A stretch of DNA of 64,000 nucleotides from Bigelowiella natans CCMP2755 (lineage: Eukaryota; Cercozoa; Chlorarachniophyceae), in NCBI GenBank assembly GCA_000320545.1, contig ADNK01003479.1, forward strand, positions 1-64,000. Direction: 5' to 3'. Made by a program: the position numbers and the translations under genes. The notes under the pieces are model-generated. The model searched no databases and was not told the origin of the DNA. It saw nothing but the letters and a program-made list of their open reading frames with translations. Below, piece by piece: positions 1 to 13,200 of this stretch (the first letter of the stretch is position 1; the number at the start of each line of letters is the position of its first letter).

Positions 1-15
1 CCCTCCTCTAACTAC

Positions 16-59
<44 letters not shown>

Positions 60-442
60 CGTACCCTCATCACTACTACTTGCTTACAACTGCAATCATG
101 ATACTGAAGCTGGAAAACCCAGCCACTCATTTTATGCAACTCATGGAGACGAAACAACAACTCAAGACTAAGAGGGGGGGGGGTCCAGAACATAGTCACA
201 GTCGTGTATTTTCTGATATCTGGTAGTAGTAGTAGTAGTAGAAGAAGAAGAAGAAGAAGAAGAAGAATAAGCACCATCAATAGATGGATGCTATAATATG
301 ATGATTATATGATGATGATGATGATGATGATGATGCGGTGCAGTGTAGTTGTAGCAGCTAATAGAATAATGCTCAAGGTGTCATAAAGACCCATGATGGA
401 TGCGCGTATGCTTGTATTACGACGAGGAAGGAGAGAGAGAAA

Positions 443-484
<42 letters not shown>

Positions 485-1163
485 GGATGATGCAGTTGAG
501 TATTCTCCTTTGTTGGCAAGGATACTTCTACTACTACTACCTCTAAATCCTTCAATGCGTCGTCATTAGGAAAAGAACATCTCCTCGCATTGCTGCTGGG
601 ACCGCCAACGATGATCTTCGTCATCACCCTCTCAACAAGTACGTACTACGTTTCTCCTTGTTTTTAATCCTTTTGCGTTGGGAACAACGGCATCTCTCGC
701 CAATCTCTGTCTTCATTGAAACAGCGCTATTTGCAGCATAGAATGAGTAGTGCGGTGCATGTGTGTGTGTGTGTTTGCGTGTGCGTTATAGGCCTAATAG
801 CATCATGCAACAGACTTGGCAAAGCGACGGGTAATATTAGCATGTGAAGGAGGAGGAACGAGAGGAGGGTGGGGGGGGGCGGGGGAGAGGAGAAGGAGGA
901 ATAATAGTAATAATAAGAAGAATGGGAACAACGAATCAAGCCGATTTTGTAAAATCACAACAATGCAGTAGCAGCAGTAGCAGCAGCAGCAGAACGATAG
1001 AAAGAACATACACTGTTCCAAAAGGACATCGCTACAATTGTGTGTGCTTTACATCATCATCTGTGTAAATTCCCATAGAAAGAACATGAAAGCAAGCGCT
1101 CCTTGAATCATATCATTATCAGTACCATCATCCTCATCATCATCCTGTGTTTTACGGTTCTAG
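1..1163 (+). other. Low-complexity 5' flank of the ABCG gene, with one candidate linker exon
   Basis: The stretch is dominated by (CT)n at about 20-57, (AT)n at about 446-478 and several ATG/TAC-type trinucleotide runs. A candidate plus-strand exon lies at 570-638: it has an acceptor ending CATTAG, a donor GTACGT, and an open frame with the residues KRTSPRIAAGTANDDLRHHP. It could be part of the loop between the ATPase and the membrane domain of the downstream ABCG transporter. I saw no Walker A, LSGG signature or Walker B motif here, so the nucleotide-binding domain must lie upstream of the window or be absent. Minus-strand open frames cover the same bases and cannot be fully excluded. Confidence 0.35.
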
Positions 1164-1538
1164 ATTTGCGGCCACCCTCCCTCAGATAGACGAGGACTCG
1201 GCCTATACCTTCAAGATCAGTTTCATCACTCAGGTGTGGGGGAGGGGGGGGGTCTATCCACTGTGCATGAGATATGAGACGGCGTCCAAGATGACGTCGA
1301 TACCAGCCGAGTATATGCTAATTGTTGATTCCTAAACATTGATGTTAGGTGTGGGTGTTGTTCAAGCGGCGCGCCAAGCTCCAGCTGATTGATCTGAATA
1401 GATTTGCGTTTAACTTGAGCTTCTATGTGATGGCAGGTACTTGTGAAGAAGATGATGGTATTATTATGAGGATCGTGGTGATTGATAGATAGTGGTGATG
1501 ATTATCATAATGATGGCATGAGGGTTTCAAGTGTCGCG

Positions 1539-1576
<38 letters not shown>

Positions 1577-1597
1577 GATTCGTTTTTCCGTTGTTCT

Positions 1598-1628
<31 letters not shown>

Positions 1629-1967
1629 CACTACTACTTTAACCACCGTCTTTCTTTCTGCAAAGCTGCTTTCCTCGGCGCCATCTTTTGGAAGCTAGAG
1701 CTAACACAAGACAAACTCCGCGACAGAGAATCTGCAGTTTTTAGCACGATTACCTTCACGGTTTGGATGTCTCTTAACACGAGCAGCCCCAAGTTGCTCC
1801 TTGAGAAAGCTGTCGTAGCACATGAGTACCATAACGGGTAGTAGTAGTAGTAGTAGTATTTAATGATGATGATGATGATCGTGAATCTATGAGAGAAGAA
1901 GTAAATGAGGATAGACCTGCCATGTTTATTTATCGGATTTAATTCTCACAATCAACCAACCATTTCA

Positions 1968-2005
<38 letters not shown>

Positions 2006-2399
2006 ATGCTTGAAACACTACCTCCCATCCCTCTCGCACCGATATGAATACTTCGGAAGAACGCTCATGCTTAAGGAAAATTGTGATCGTTAGGTACTAT
2101 CGATTACCGGCGTATTACTTAGCCATGTTGCTCTGCGACACCATCTTCATGAGCGTGTACATAGTCGTTTTCACTTCCATCTGCTGGTATATGATGGGGC
2201 TAAATGCGAACTGGACCGAGTTCTATATGATAAATTGGATGCTTGCACTCATGAGTGATCAATTAGGCTTTACAGCGGTAGTAGTAGTAGTAGTAGTAGT
2301 AGTGCCAAATAACAACAACAATCATCGTCGTTGTCACCATAATCACACATACTCGCATTATATCTTCATAATCTTATCATCCTCATGATCATGATCATG

Positions 2400-2431
<32 letters not shown>

Positions 2432-3221
2432 GTATCTTCATACTCCCCAACCGATCAGGGAAGTCTGGCTACATCCATCACGTCGGCAATGCTCATTGCA
2501 CCATTCGTCTATGTGCCGTGCTCAATCTTGTGCGGATTTTTCATCACGCCAGAGAACATTCCTCTATACTTTCGATGGTTGCATGAAATATCATTCATTA
2601 GATTCGGCTGGCATATGATCATGGTAAGTCATGCTTCCCCCCCCCCCCCCCTTCCCCAAAATAATGAAGAAAGAGGAGGGAAAAGAAAGGGGATGATCTT
2701 TGGATCCTTGCTTTGTTATCAATGATAATTCTTGCAGGAAGAGAGTCATTTCAATATATCTAATTGTGCTTTATTATTCCCCTTTTCTAGCCAGATGATG
2801 ATGTACTACTCTCGATCTTAGTTACACTACTACTTTCGTAATAATCCATTTCATCCTTCTGCACCACTTCACTCCCCCTCCCTTCCCATTGGATCAATCC
2901 CCTCAAAAGGTTTCCGAGTTTGTTGGGCTTGAGATCGAGCCGTGCACATACGAGGACTTTCGCAACGGAAAATGTCCTTTAGGCCCTTGCAACAAGCAGT
3001 TTGATCGACCCATGTCGCAACTTCACCACAAGTTTCTCTCGTGCAAAGGGGAAAAACTCCTAGAGGTGTTGGATATGGCGCCTGATATGTGGGAAACATG
3101 TCTTTTTCGACTTTCCGTACTCGTTATTGGACTTATCATCCTCGGATACGTGGCATGTGCGCGCGTCGTCGTTACGCGGTTCGGCTCGGGCTATTTCATA
3201 AATTGTGGATGCTGTCGTTGA
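1164..3221 (+). CDS. ABCG-family ABC transporter, C-terminal transmembrane half (5' end missing)
   Basis: Six exons are read with matching phases: 1164-1233, 1367-1436, 1666-1837, 2094-2277, 2459-2623 and 2910-3221. The protein shows the ABC2-type membrane domain of ABCG half transporters: a loop ending in SFITQ before the first helix, hydrophobic segments such as AAFLGAIFWKLEL, the family motif YYRLPAYYLAMLL (compare xYRxxAYYLA in White/ABCG proteins), a late pair of helices around MLIAPFVYVPCSILCGFFI, a Cys-rich extracellular loop (EPCTYEDFRNGKCPLGPC) and a last helix near RLSVLVIGLIILGY. The role by family is export of lipids or other hydrophobic compounds across the plasma or an organelle membrane. 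The ATPase half is not visible in the window. Two donors (after 1837 and 2277) open directly into (GTA)n arrays. The substrate cannot be inferred. Confidence 0.85.
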
Positions 3222-3414
3222 TCTGGGATGGAAATCCGAGTGCAATGCAATACCAGCCTGGGAAATAGCAGCAGTGCTTCGTCAATAGAGGCTGTGGACA
3301 GAAACCTAATGTCGATTTGCTGCATGTGGTTTGTTTGCACAGAAATTAGAGTGGAGAAAAGAAGAGGCAAGCAAGCACCAACTCCCATGATCCGTGTCGT
3401 ATTTGACATTGCTA

Positions 3415-3454
<40 letters not shown>

Positions 3455-3464
3455 AGTTGATTAG

Positions 3465-4160
3465 TATGGGCAGTCCCATGCGTGGGTTGTGTTGCATGAT
3501 GCATGCCATGCACCCACTTCTTCCTCACATGCACTGACTGCTATGAGCCAATGTGATCGGTAGAAATAGCGAGCTTTGCGTGTGCCGCATCCGATGATGA
3601 GCCAATTGTTGATTTTTGCCACATCAAGTTGCTCGAGCATGCCAGCATGCATGCCTCACGACAGCACTCTGCTCCTGCATGCTGTGCCATGCCCAAATCT
3701 GTGATCGCTGTTGCACGTGTGTGCTCACGTACAAAGCATGTGGTTTAGCAGTGACGGGCCAAGCTAGCAAGGTGCGTAGCAGCATGCAGTGCACGTGATG
3801 CGTGCATGCTGGCATGAGCACACAACAGCACACACGCAGGTGCTCACTTTGCATGCATGCTGGGAATGAATCATCGAATTGACGAATGATGAGGTCTAGA
3901 GGTGCCTAGGTGTTTCACCTGGCTAGCTGGCATGCATGCTGTGGCTAGCACTAGCTGGAGCATGCTGGCGCTGGCGGCATACTGGCATGGCTCGATGGTT
4001 GTGCAATGCTGGAATGGTGCAGCTGAGAGGATCGCTGCCTTGAGCAGGCACGAACTAGCGAAGGAAGTGAATCAGAGCGTCGCGCGTTCCCCTCCACTCG
4101 AAACCGAAGCTTGCGCAGCGCACCATTGCTAAAACGTTCACAATTGAACACTCAGGAAGA
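3465..4160. other. TGCA-rich island 1 (ABCG/ABA4 gap)
   Basis: After a (CA)n run at about 3418-3451 the texture changes to dense TGCA, GCATGC, CATGCA and GCTAGC words, with no long microsatellite. Open frames on both strands are short and mutually contradictory, so I call none. This is the only island lying in a head-to-tail gap. From 4161 to 4511 I see nothing further except weak open frames. Confidence 0.55.
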
Positions 4161-4511
4161 AAGAAGGAAAGAAAGAAGTGATTTCGTTGGAGCGGTTGAA
4201 AGGATCATGGATGAGTCGTCCCATCGAGACAACAATCTGCGAGCATCCTCAGCTGCGTGCATGAGCTTGAAACAAATGGAAAACAAATGCACAGAAAAAA
4301 TGATGATGTGCGTCAGGGCAAATTATATGCAAAAATACATGGGTATTTTATGGTGCGACAACTGAAAATCAGTTGTATTTCCCTCCGAATGGAACAAAAC
4401 TAACTGCCCTGATATGTGATCAATGGGAGACCACAGACTGTAATAATAATACGTGGTAGTATTGCAATGGGGTACTGATCAAGTGCTGAAGGACTACCAG
4501 AGAACGAGACT

Positions 4512-5339
4512 ATGATTGGCAGTTCCTCTGTGATATTATTTGTATTGTGGTTGCTGCAAGCCTCCTCAGCAGTGGTACCGGTAAAACAAGTAGCACCATC
4601 TCCACATTTCTTATCTTACCAGCCGTCATGGAAGAAGACGAGGAAGACGTGTCAAGCTGCTGAAGAAAACCATGCTGTTAGAATGATGTCAGAAGTAAGT
4701 ACTGTTCTGCCTAGTATGAATAAACAATGGTTCTAAAAAAATAAGACTGCACTTACATGGAGACTCTCGATTCCCTTGTAATGTCAATTTGACTCATCTT
4801 TCTGAGAATAGGAACAAATGGCAGATATCCAATACAATTTTTACACATGACGTTAGACCTCAAACCCTAATCATAATCCTCTGTATGTTCTAACTCTCCT
4901 CCTCCTCCTCCTCCTCCTCCTCCTCCTCCTCCTCCTCCTCCTCCATCTCGTTACTACTACACCAAGCTGCAGCCTAGTGAGGTCCGCATTAATACATGGC
5001 ATAGACCCCTTTATCTATGGCCAATTCTGCATCCCAAAAACAAGAGGACGGGTAGGACACAGAAATCAGCCTTACAGAGGTGACAAACAACATTCAAATT
5101 TCCAATCAAAAGATTTCGATCAGACTCATGATTGGATAATTGAATATGTTTCAGTAAGCAGCTACAGCTATGGCCATCATCCTGCACCTTATGGACTCAT
5201 TTCCACACAAATCGGCCAAATCATCTCCTAGCTACAAAGAGGATTAAAAAAGACACTCTTCCTGAACATGCTGTTACTGCGGTAGGCAATTGAGTATTAC
5301 AGCGCTTCAAGTGGCGGGGGGTGTGTTTATTCACATCCC

Positions 5340-5386
<47 letters not shown>

Positions 5387-5410
5387 AATCAAACACACGC
5401 ACACACGCAC

Positions 5411-5451
<41 letters not shown>

Positions 5452-6825
5452 CTTAATGAAATATTGCATTATAAGGTGGACCCCCACTCGATATTTTTCA
5501 TATCAAATGTTCTGGTTATGCCGTTCTACTCGTTACTTCTTGCCGCCCCTGAGTAAGTAAAGAGATGTGCTTCATGATGATGATGTCAAGTGTAAGTATA
5601 AAGAAGCGAATCATAGCAACGACAAAAACGATGTAATGCAGCCCTCGAAGCTTCCAAATAAGAAAAATAAAATTTCTAATCCCATGATCATATCCGATAA
5701 TGTCATCTCCCAACGCGCATGCCACGTAATATAATTATTACATGAATAGATGGAAAAGAACAAAGGCGCTCATTACGAATGATCTTTACCTGATGCCTCT
5801 ATTGGTGCTGTACATAATTCTGCTAGGACAAGTAAGTGAACGTAGGAGTAGAGAACAAGCAGATATTATATTTGTTAGTTATTGTTAGGGAGAGAAGTTC
5901 CTCTTAGGCTGTTTCTCCTCAATTTGAGAATAAATCAGCACGCTTACTAAGTAGGAGATCCTCCTGATGACTGCCCCCTGTGTTTTTATCTATTCTCTTC
6001 TATTTTTTGGAAGATGATTTGCCCAATAGAACTTGGCAGTGCATGGCTCCATCATGGGGGGGGGGCTGAAGTCGTTACTTCGACCTCAAATGCAGTGGTT
6101 TCATCTACAATTGCAAGCCCCCTCTCCTTTCTCAAAATCTGGTGGGATGGATTGATGTGGATCTTGATGAAGTTGGGGGCAACGATGCTTCATTTGTCAG
6201 GTAGTACTATATATTAGATGAATGGCAGGGTGGATCTTCATCTTCTCTCGTCATTCACGAGTCAGAATAAAAAGAAACGACGGGATGATGAGAGCATTAC
6301 TACTTTTATTTTTTGGAATACATTTCAATCTGATTACGACTCTCTATCCCTCTCTATCCCCCCCTCGCCCCACCCCCCTCTCGGTCTCTGTGTCTCATGT
6401 GTGTGTGTATGGATGGTAGATATTGACTTTCCCTACCCATTGCATGCTATAGTTGCATTATGCATCGTTTCTCCTCATTTTCGAACAAAGGAAGACGAAT
6501 AATTGTCCTTCGTTGAATAGGCTTCAAGGATTTGCTTTCGAGCCAGATGCACATGGCAACGGTGATATAACATACGACGGAGTCCTGCACATACTTGGAG
6601 CTGATTGGGAATATACGATTTGAATATAAGAGACAAGCCCTCCCCCTCCTCTTCCTCCTCCTTGTTGCTGTGATCGTTCTGTTTAGAAACCCTAAATACT
6701 TTTCCTTCTCCTCCTCCTCCTCCTCCTCCTCCTCCTCCTCCTCCTCCTCCTCTTCCTCCTCCTCCATCTCGATGACAGATATGGATTCATTTCTTGCTTC
6801 TTGATTTATATATGGCAAGGTATGC

Positions 6826-6861
<36 letters not shown>

Positions 6862-7237
6862 ACGTTCAAAGCAAAAAGTATCATATGACTTTATAGTAGT
6901 GCCAGAATATGGAGATGATAATGAAGCATACCATCATCATTATTATCAACATCATCAACATCAGCAGCAAGCAGCACAGCAGCGTATTGCAACTGTATGT
7001 GTTATCTGAAGTCATGTAAATTCTAAGCTTCATCTCTGTTTGTTCGATATGTTTGTTGCATTGTCTGTCAGACGTCTCTTGCTCGCAGCTCAAAGATCAA
7101 CTCCTAAACTACCTGCAAAGCATACTATACTTCTATGCTGGATGTTTGGCCCTCTAGGTTTTCTCTCGCATGTACTCACCAGTGCCATATTCAAGTACAG
7201 GTGGTCATCTAGACAAAATGCTGCTACGTCTTCTTAA
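4512..7237 (+). CDS. ABA4-like (DUF4281) membrane protein, putative plastid carotenoid-biosynthesis factor
   Basis: Seven exons join in phase: 4512-4694, 5476-5552, 5750-5831, 6014-6200, 6521-6561, 6779-6819 and 7072-7237 (258 residues). The core matches the ABA4 family: SIFFISNVLVMPFYSLLLA, then APEWKRTKALITNDLYLMPL, DLLSSQMHMAT, IWIHFLLLDLYMARR (ABA4 proteins have AWIHLLVVDLFAAR) and HTILLCWMFGPLGFLSHVLT (plants: SLCLLFCPIGIVSHFVTK), with matching spacing. In plants ABA4 is required for neoxanthin formation. The N-terminus MIGSSSVILFVLWLLQASSA is a signal-peptide-like segment. It is followed by a basic stretch that looks like a transit peptide, which suggests import into a complex plastid. 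A run of ten G at about 6057-6066 lies inside exon 4. Function beyond family membership is inferred. Confidence 0.8.
4974..5232 (+). other. Unassigned open stretch inside ABA4 intron 1
   Basis: Downstream of a long (TCC)n run (about 4889-4942) there is an open frame preceded by an acceptor-like CTGCAG. It contains residues such as HGIDPFIYGQFCIPKTRGR and has an internal donor GTAAGC after 5155. Its frame cannot be joined in phase to ABA4 exon 1 as read, while exon 1 and exon 2 join cleanly without it. It may be an alternative or untranslated exon, or chance. Confidence 0.25.
5344..5446. repeat. Compound microsatellite (CT)n then (CA)n in ABA4 intron 1
   Basis: A (CT)n run of about 19 units is followed after a short spacer by CACACG/(CA)n. 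It lies about 30 bp before the acceptor of ABA4 exon 2, where a polypyrimidine tract would normally be. Confidence 0.9.
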
Positions 7238-7244
7238 CCTTCTA

Positions 7245-7845
7245 GGATGTGTTGCGGATGTGTTGCTAAAGCACTGAGCGTGTGTCCAGATATGTATAGA
7301 TAACAAGCAAGTACATAATGGGTTTTGGAACCTCCAAACAATACAACACATCCAGGATATCACAAGCGCTTTTGCGCATAGCAAAGTGCAAGTACCGCAT
7401 AGCATGCACACCCAAAATTAGCTGATGTATGCTGCAGCTAAATCCCGTATGCATTTATGTGGTAGTCGTGATCACATCAGCTAGTGGTACGTCGGTGTGG
7501 AAAATCTACAACACATATGAAATGAAACCTAACATACATGAGTTATTAGATTTAGTGTGTATAGCGCGCGGCTGGATGTAGATCTAGCCACGCATTATTA
7601 GCTCTTAATTGTGCTTGATCAATATTCTTTAAGCTAGTAGTCAATGTTGAATGTACAATACATGGGCGATCGATCATTATGTACGTACGGCAAGTGCGCT
7701 CACAGGTGATAGCCTTGCTGTACGTAATTGCAGGGCAGCATAGCTGTACATGTCCACTTATATTATTAGACAATGCATGCTCGTTTGTTGTACATGTGCA
7801 GCAAGCTGCAAAACGTGGAAGATTTTTCTAGACCTGAGCAAGATG
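7245..7845. other. TGCA-rich island 2 (convergent gap ABA4 / FHA-PPR-COMT)
   Basis: The stretch is rich in GCATGC, TGCAGC, TACGTAC and TGTACATG words, without long simple repeats and without a credible long ORF. It begins within about 10 bp of the ABA4 stop codon. Confidence 0.5.
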
Positions 7846-8340
7846 CTAATTTGTTGTTGATGAATTATCTAAAGTGAGATCACTTTCACTTTTCTTTGCA
7901 CCGAATCTTAATCTAATTTTTCGATATACATTAAGAGTTAGAGCTACGTGTGCCTCCCAGTCTTCTTTATTCACGATTGATCTTTTTGCTCGCGTATTAA
8001 TTGCCTCAACTTCGGCAGCTAATTCGAGTAATGCGTTTGGAATGACAACCGGGCGATGGGTGCCATTGTTGTCGTCAGCTCCTTCATTATCGATGACTAA
8101 CAATTACCAAACCATGCGTCTCTTAGGAAGAACAAAAAGACGATTTAAATTCGTTCTAATCCGAGCATCACAGACATGACATTTGTTTCGCGGCCTTATC
8201 AATGCCTAACACGCGGCGCAAAGCAAGAGAAAAAGACCTCCACGTAGACACTGCTCTCCATCATATTTGCAAACTATCATCCAATCGTCAAGTTTTGCGC
8301 CATGAACCTGGAGATAGAGGAATGAGCTTCAAAGAAGTGC
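7846..8340 (-). CDS. Unrecognised ORF (85 aa) with a Cys-rich segment upstream; possible element remnant
   Basis: The minus-strand frame 7846-8103 encodes a non-repetitive protein with an acidic start, a helical middle (residues such as IPNALLELAAEVEAINTRAK) and the basic segment VYRKIRLRFGAKKSES. Just upstream, at about 8104-8185 on the same strand but in another frame, a short segment reads KCHVCDARIRTNLNRLFVLP, which has a CxxC pair. The two look like pieces of one broken gene, perhaps a transposon-type protein with a zinc-binding tail. I do not recognise a family. It lies beside a TGCA-rich island in a gap between convergent genes. Confidence 0.3.
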
Positions 8341-8361
8341 ACTAGTATAACTTTTATTTGC

Positions 8362-8402
<41 letters not shown>

Positions 8403-8715
8403 TCTCTCCCTCCCCCTCTCCCTTATCCCATCGAATAAAGGTAGATCAGTAGGCTGATCCTACATTTTCTTTAACAGGACAAACGGTGAATCCGGAGTAT
8501 TTCCCACAACGAAGAATGTACCTAAGAACACACAACAACAACAATAACAACAACAACAAAGTCCCTTCTGAGCTCTCTACTCAATAAACACGGGATGTTC
8601 CTTTCAGCCGACTTATTTCTTCCATTAGCAAGCATTTTCATTCTTATACAAGTTTCTTGCTTTTCCAACACGTATACATGAAAATTGTCTTTTCACATCA
8701 TCATAGGTATAATCC
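8341..8715. other. Gap with (CT)n run and CAA-type repeats
   Basis: A (CT)n microsatellite occupies about 8366-8399, followed by C/T-rich sequence and a short CAA/ACA run near 8532-8560. No gene was seen. It is the 3' flank of the FHA-PPR-COMT gene. Confidence 0.6.
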
Positions 8716-8902
8716 CTAGTCTTGAACGAATAAAGTACTTGACGTGCTGCTAAAATAACATCAACAACTATTATTACTACTACTACCATAAGAATATTGG
8801 AGATCCCGGAAACAACACATTGTCAGCTACAATAACAGCACCAGCCTGGAGCAATCCTTCATCTTCCAGTCTCAGAAGTGTGTTGTGATATTTTGTGCTA
8901 AA

Positions 8903-8933
<31 letters not shown>

Positions 8934-9633
8934 TGTTTTGTTGTAGGAAGGATAGTGGTAGTCAGTGGAAGAAATCAAGACAACTTAACGGTAGTATTAC
9001 GAATCAAATTTAGAGAATTTATGTAAAGCACACAAGGTGATTGTTCCCTTTGCCTGCTCTTTCTAGTAGGAGTGCTACTTACTTACTTACTTACTAACTA
9101 CTGGCGACGAACCATTCATTCTCAACTTGATCATTTTCAACCAATGACTCACTCCTCACAAGATGGATAGCCATTATTTCATGATGCCGTGTTTGTTAGT
9201 ACTTCGTTGTTATAGTATCATCATCATTTTGTATTGCTCATCTCTGCTATCATTTGCATACTCGATATTGTTTATTTAGCACCTATTATGATCCATGAAT
9301 ACAAGTCCAAAATCCAATGGTGACGAAGAAGCCTCGCTGCTACATATACTACTCTCCCCTCTACTACTTTTCTGTTCCTTTTCATTTTCTTTTTTGTAAT
9401 TTTGAGGACATTGGCGTGGTGTTTGCTCTTGCTGCCTCCTCTTTGTTGTTCTTTTTCTTCTTCTATTAGTCTCAGCAATACAGGGGAGAATGTCATCTAC
9501 ATTGCCCGTCCTGAACTCTACAATATGTGCGACACCCGCATAAAATGCTAATATACGAGCCAAACAACTACATACAACATCGCTCTCTATGGAAACGACG
9601 CGGATACTTCTTCCACTCCTCTTCGATCTCGTT

Positions 9634-9664
<31 letters not shown>

Positions 9665-9683
9665 CAGCATGATGATGAGGAGG

Positions 9684-9722
<39 letters not shown>

Positions 9723-10239
9723 TCTGCATCGATGATGTAGCAGGGTATGCGCCATGACAATGGCAGAGTACCCAATATAGCCTCCTATATCTAAGACAGC
9801 ACCAGCCTCTTCGCTCATCATCATTCGTTTCGAATGTTGTGACGACACGATCATACTCAAAGCTTTGCCACGTAAAGCACCCGCAATTTTAAGACGATGG
9901 CCTTTTTGAGTGAGAATATGAGAATATTCCTCCAGACAGCGAAGAACCTCTGCTGCATCCCCAAACTTGGCGTGATCCATAACGAATCTTACTGCCTCGT
10001 ATTCGTGATAATGCGAGCTTATAATATGTTCCAGGGGTAACTTTTGGAATTGCTGCAGCAATCTTGGTGTTGGCTGCTTCGCCGTGTATCGCTCTTTTTG
10101 TCGTTTTGGACGAGGATTATAATCAACAGCTTCTTCCACCCGGGCTAGTGCTCCGACTAGTAGCTCTTCCGTGATATTCTGCGTACTAAGTCTGCTGTCA
10201 AAACAACCACCACAACTAACACTACTACTTCTACTACTA

Positions 10240-10281
<42 letters not shown>

Positions 10282-13200
10282 TTCTTGGTGATGACACCGC
10301 TATCTATGCATCTTTCTTTGTCATCAGCATTGCTACAATATCGATTGTTGCCGTCGTCATTTTTATCATTAATCTTCTTGCTTTCCTTATTACTAGTATC
10401 ATCATCATCATCATTTTGTATACTTCTACTCTTATCGTGCTGCATCATATTATGTTTCAAATGGCTATCTAGGTGTGAAATCATCAATAGTAGGCTGCTG
10501 CTGGTACTAGGAATGGTGGGTGTATTATTCTCTTTAGCTTCTTCAACTCCTTTCTCCTGATAACTAGGCACTATTCCCTCCGTTGTGACAGCAGCAGCAG
10601 CAGCAGCGGCTGTCTCCTCCTCCTCCTCCTCCTTCATTTTCTTCTTTAAATCTTTGATTAAAATTCGTATCTTATGATTTGAAGGCTTAGAAATCTTGGT
10701 AAATAAAGCTCTTACAACCAGACTCCCTAGTAACATAACGCTCCTTGCACCATATCCGCTGCTGCTGCTGGTGGTAGTGGTGGCTTTGCAATAGGAGATA
10801 AGTCGGCGAATAATCGTACTCTGTATAGACCAATTACCTTCTGTTTCTGCAGCTCTAAGTAGATTCTGGTACATTGCAATATCCCAAAAACCGCAAACTT
10901 CCTCAGCTTCACGAAGTAAGGCCATTCCTTCAACCAGTCCCCCTCTTGGATCATTGTTCGTGCTATTGTCTCTCTCCCCCCGTCTCCTCCTCCTCATCTT
11001 CCTCCCTCCATTTCTTTTAGTCGCAGATGACAAATTTTCCATCTTTGAAACGTGGGCTTTAATTGCCAGAATATAGTGTTGGATTGAAGGCATTGTATCA
11101 CTAGTTGTTGTTGTTGCTGCTGCTGCTGCTGCTGCCGCCTTCTTGTTTTCCTTAAAATTATGAAATAATGCTATTACTTCAGCAGGACGAGATACTGTTT
11201 GGGAGAGCAGAATCCTCATTCTAACGACTACATCACTAGGCCTGGGACTCATCGCTGCAAAGTGCGGTAGTAGTGATACTGATTGTCTAAGATGCTGCTG
11301 CTGCTGCTGCTGGTTGTGGTGGTATTGATGATGATGCCTTAAAGATTTAAAGCCCCTCTTCATGCTTCTAGAAGTGGGTGAAGACGTCGATGTTGATAAT
11401 AATGATGATGATGATGATGATGATGATGTGAGCCATGACCATATGATATCAGCTTCTTCCCACATCTCACTTCTTAAACATGCAACTAAAACGCAATGGA
11501 AAAGGCTCATCAAATCTGGAGGATGATGATAGTATTCTTTTAAGGACTTGAATATCTGAAAAGCAAGAAAAGCTCTATAGCTACGAGAACATGCCATTAG
11601 CAGCGAGCTCCAAGTTATTACGGGGTTATTATTTGGTTTTCTCCTCCCTCTCCAATGCGTGCTCATTTCCAGAAACATCTGAAGAGCTTCTTCAAATCTG
11701 CCTGCTGCAGCACAGGCAGCCATTGCACAGTTCATTACCATAATCCGTGGTCTCGAGTCGTCGTTAAACTTATCAGTGTTGTTGTTTTTGTTGTTGCTCT
11801 TGAGATAGAGCTGTGTTAGTCTTATTGCCCATTGCCATTTTGCTGCTTCTTTGCAAGCAGAGACAACACCCATCCATATATGGCTATTAGGAACAATGTC
11901 AAACTTTTCCAGCTGATTAAAGAGAGCAATCGCCCTTCGCCATTGTCCGGCCCTTGCACAAGATCTAATTGCTGCGCCGAACGTACGATGATTTGGCCTG
12001 ACTCCGTTCTTAATCATCCTCTTCATTATCCTTAGTGTAAGAGAATGGTCCTTCCCACATGCAATCATCGCTGTGTTATATGTTACTGCTTCAACTTGCT
12101 GCTGCCCTGTCTCTACTGCTGCTGCATCCTCCACCAAATCAAGATATGAAAGTACTTTTTTCCAATAAAAGCCCTTCTCACACACTCCAATAGCTGAAGT
12201 GTATGTAAAGTTATCTTTCTTAATGTTGTGAAGATCCATCTTATGCATAAGTTTATTCACATATGCGACATTTCCACTCGCTTTGCATGCTGCAATTGCG
12301 GCATTGAAGCACAGCGTGAGCCCTTTTCCTTCTTCCCTGTTTAGATAAAGCTTCTGTCTTTCAATATCTTCAATAAGTCTCATAACTTTAGTCGCATTTC
12401 CTTTCTTCTTAAAAGCTCCGATGACTGGAAAATAGCACATTGCAGTAATATGTATTCCGAAGCTGGGAAGCTTTCTTAGTATGGTCAGGGCCTTTTCACC
12501 ATCTCCTTTGGCTGCTAATTTTCTCATTTGATTGATGAAATCCTCTTTTGATTGGTGGGAGGTGATATTTTCACCAACTACAGATTTGCTACTACCACTA
12601 CTACTACTATTTCCGCATATTCTTCGGTTTCTTCTTCTTGTTGTTATTATCTCATGGTCTTCTACTACCGACTCTCTATTGCTGTTGTTGTTGTTGTTGT
12701 TGTTGTCGTTGCTTTTATTATGTGCATTGATTTTGTAATTCTGACCCCTCGGTATTATTATTTGCCCTACTATTTTTTCCTCTTCCGTCCTCCTGCTTCT
12801 AATACCTTTCTTCTTCTTCTTCTTCTTCTTCTTCTTCTTCATACTTTCAGCGGCAGCAGCTGCAGCACCACTTGTTACATCGTTATGAACATCTTGATGT
12901 GGTCTCATCATATCGAAGTCATTAGGTCCATTCGCCTCGTAATCACCATCATGATCGTCATCGTCGTCATCATCATCATCATCATCCATCTCTTGGAAAG
13001 AAGAAGACCCTCCCTCCTCTTTAGATATCTTCACCGACCTACATAAATAATAACCATTGTTAATGTGGTGTTCCTGTGGCGACGATGATCTGGCATTCTT
13101 GGATTGAATTACTTCAGAATGAAGCATACTATATAGCTCAACCATCATCATTGCAATGCTATTCCTCTCTCACCGTGACTGGTAATGATCATTACGAATC

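Noticed and set aside
3480-4160. GCATGC-type palindromic words as a CRISPR or attachment site
   Set aside because: Words are irregularly spaced, there are no equal-length spacers, and the context is eukaryotic.
6875-7009. His/Gln-rich segment as an extra ABA4 exon
   Set aside because: Its phase does not fit either neighbour, while exons ending at 6819 and starting at 7072 join in phase and give the exact family spacing.
12552-13046. 164-codon plus-strand frame opposite the PPR exon
   Set aside because: It is the antisense shadow of the large minus-strand exon and is made of repeat-encoded Val/Ile/Leu runs.
13151-13170. FHA gene and PPR-COMT gene as two separate genes
   Set aside because: Only 18 bp would separate stop and start, and a phase-correct intron removes both. 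Kept as the alternative outcome of the test given in the findings.
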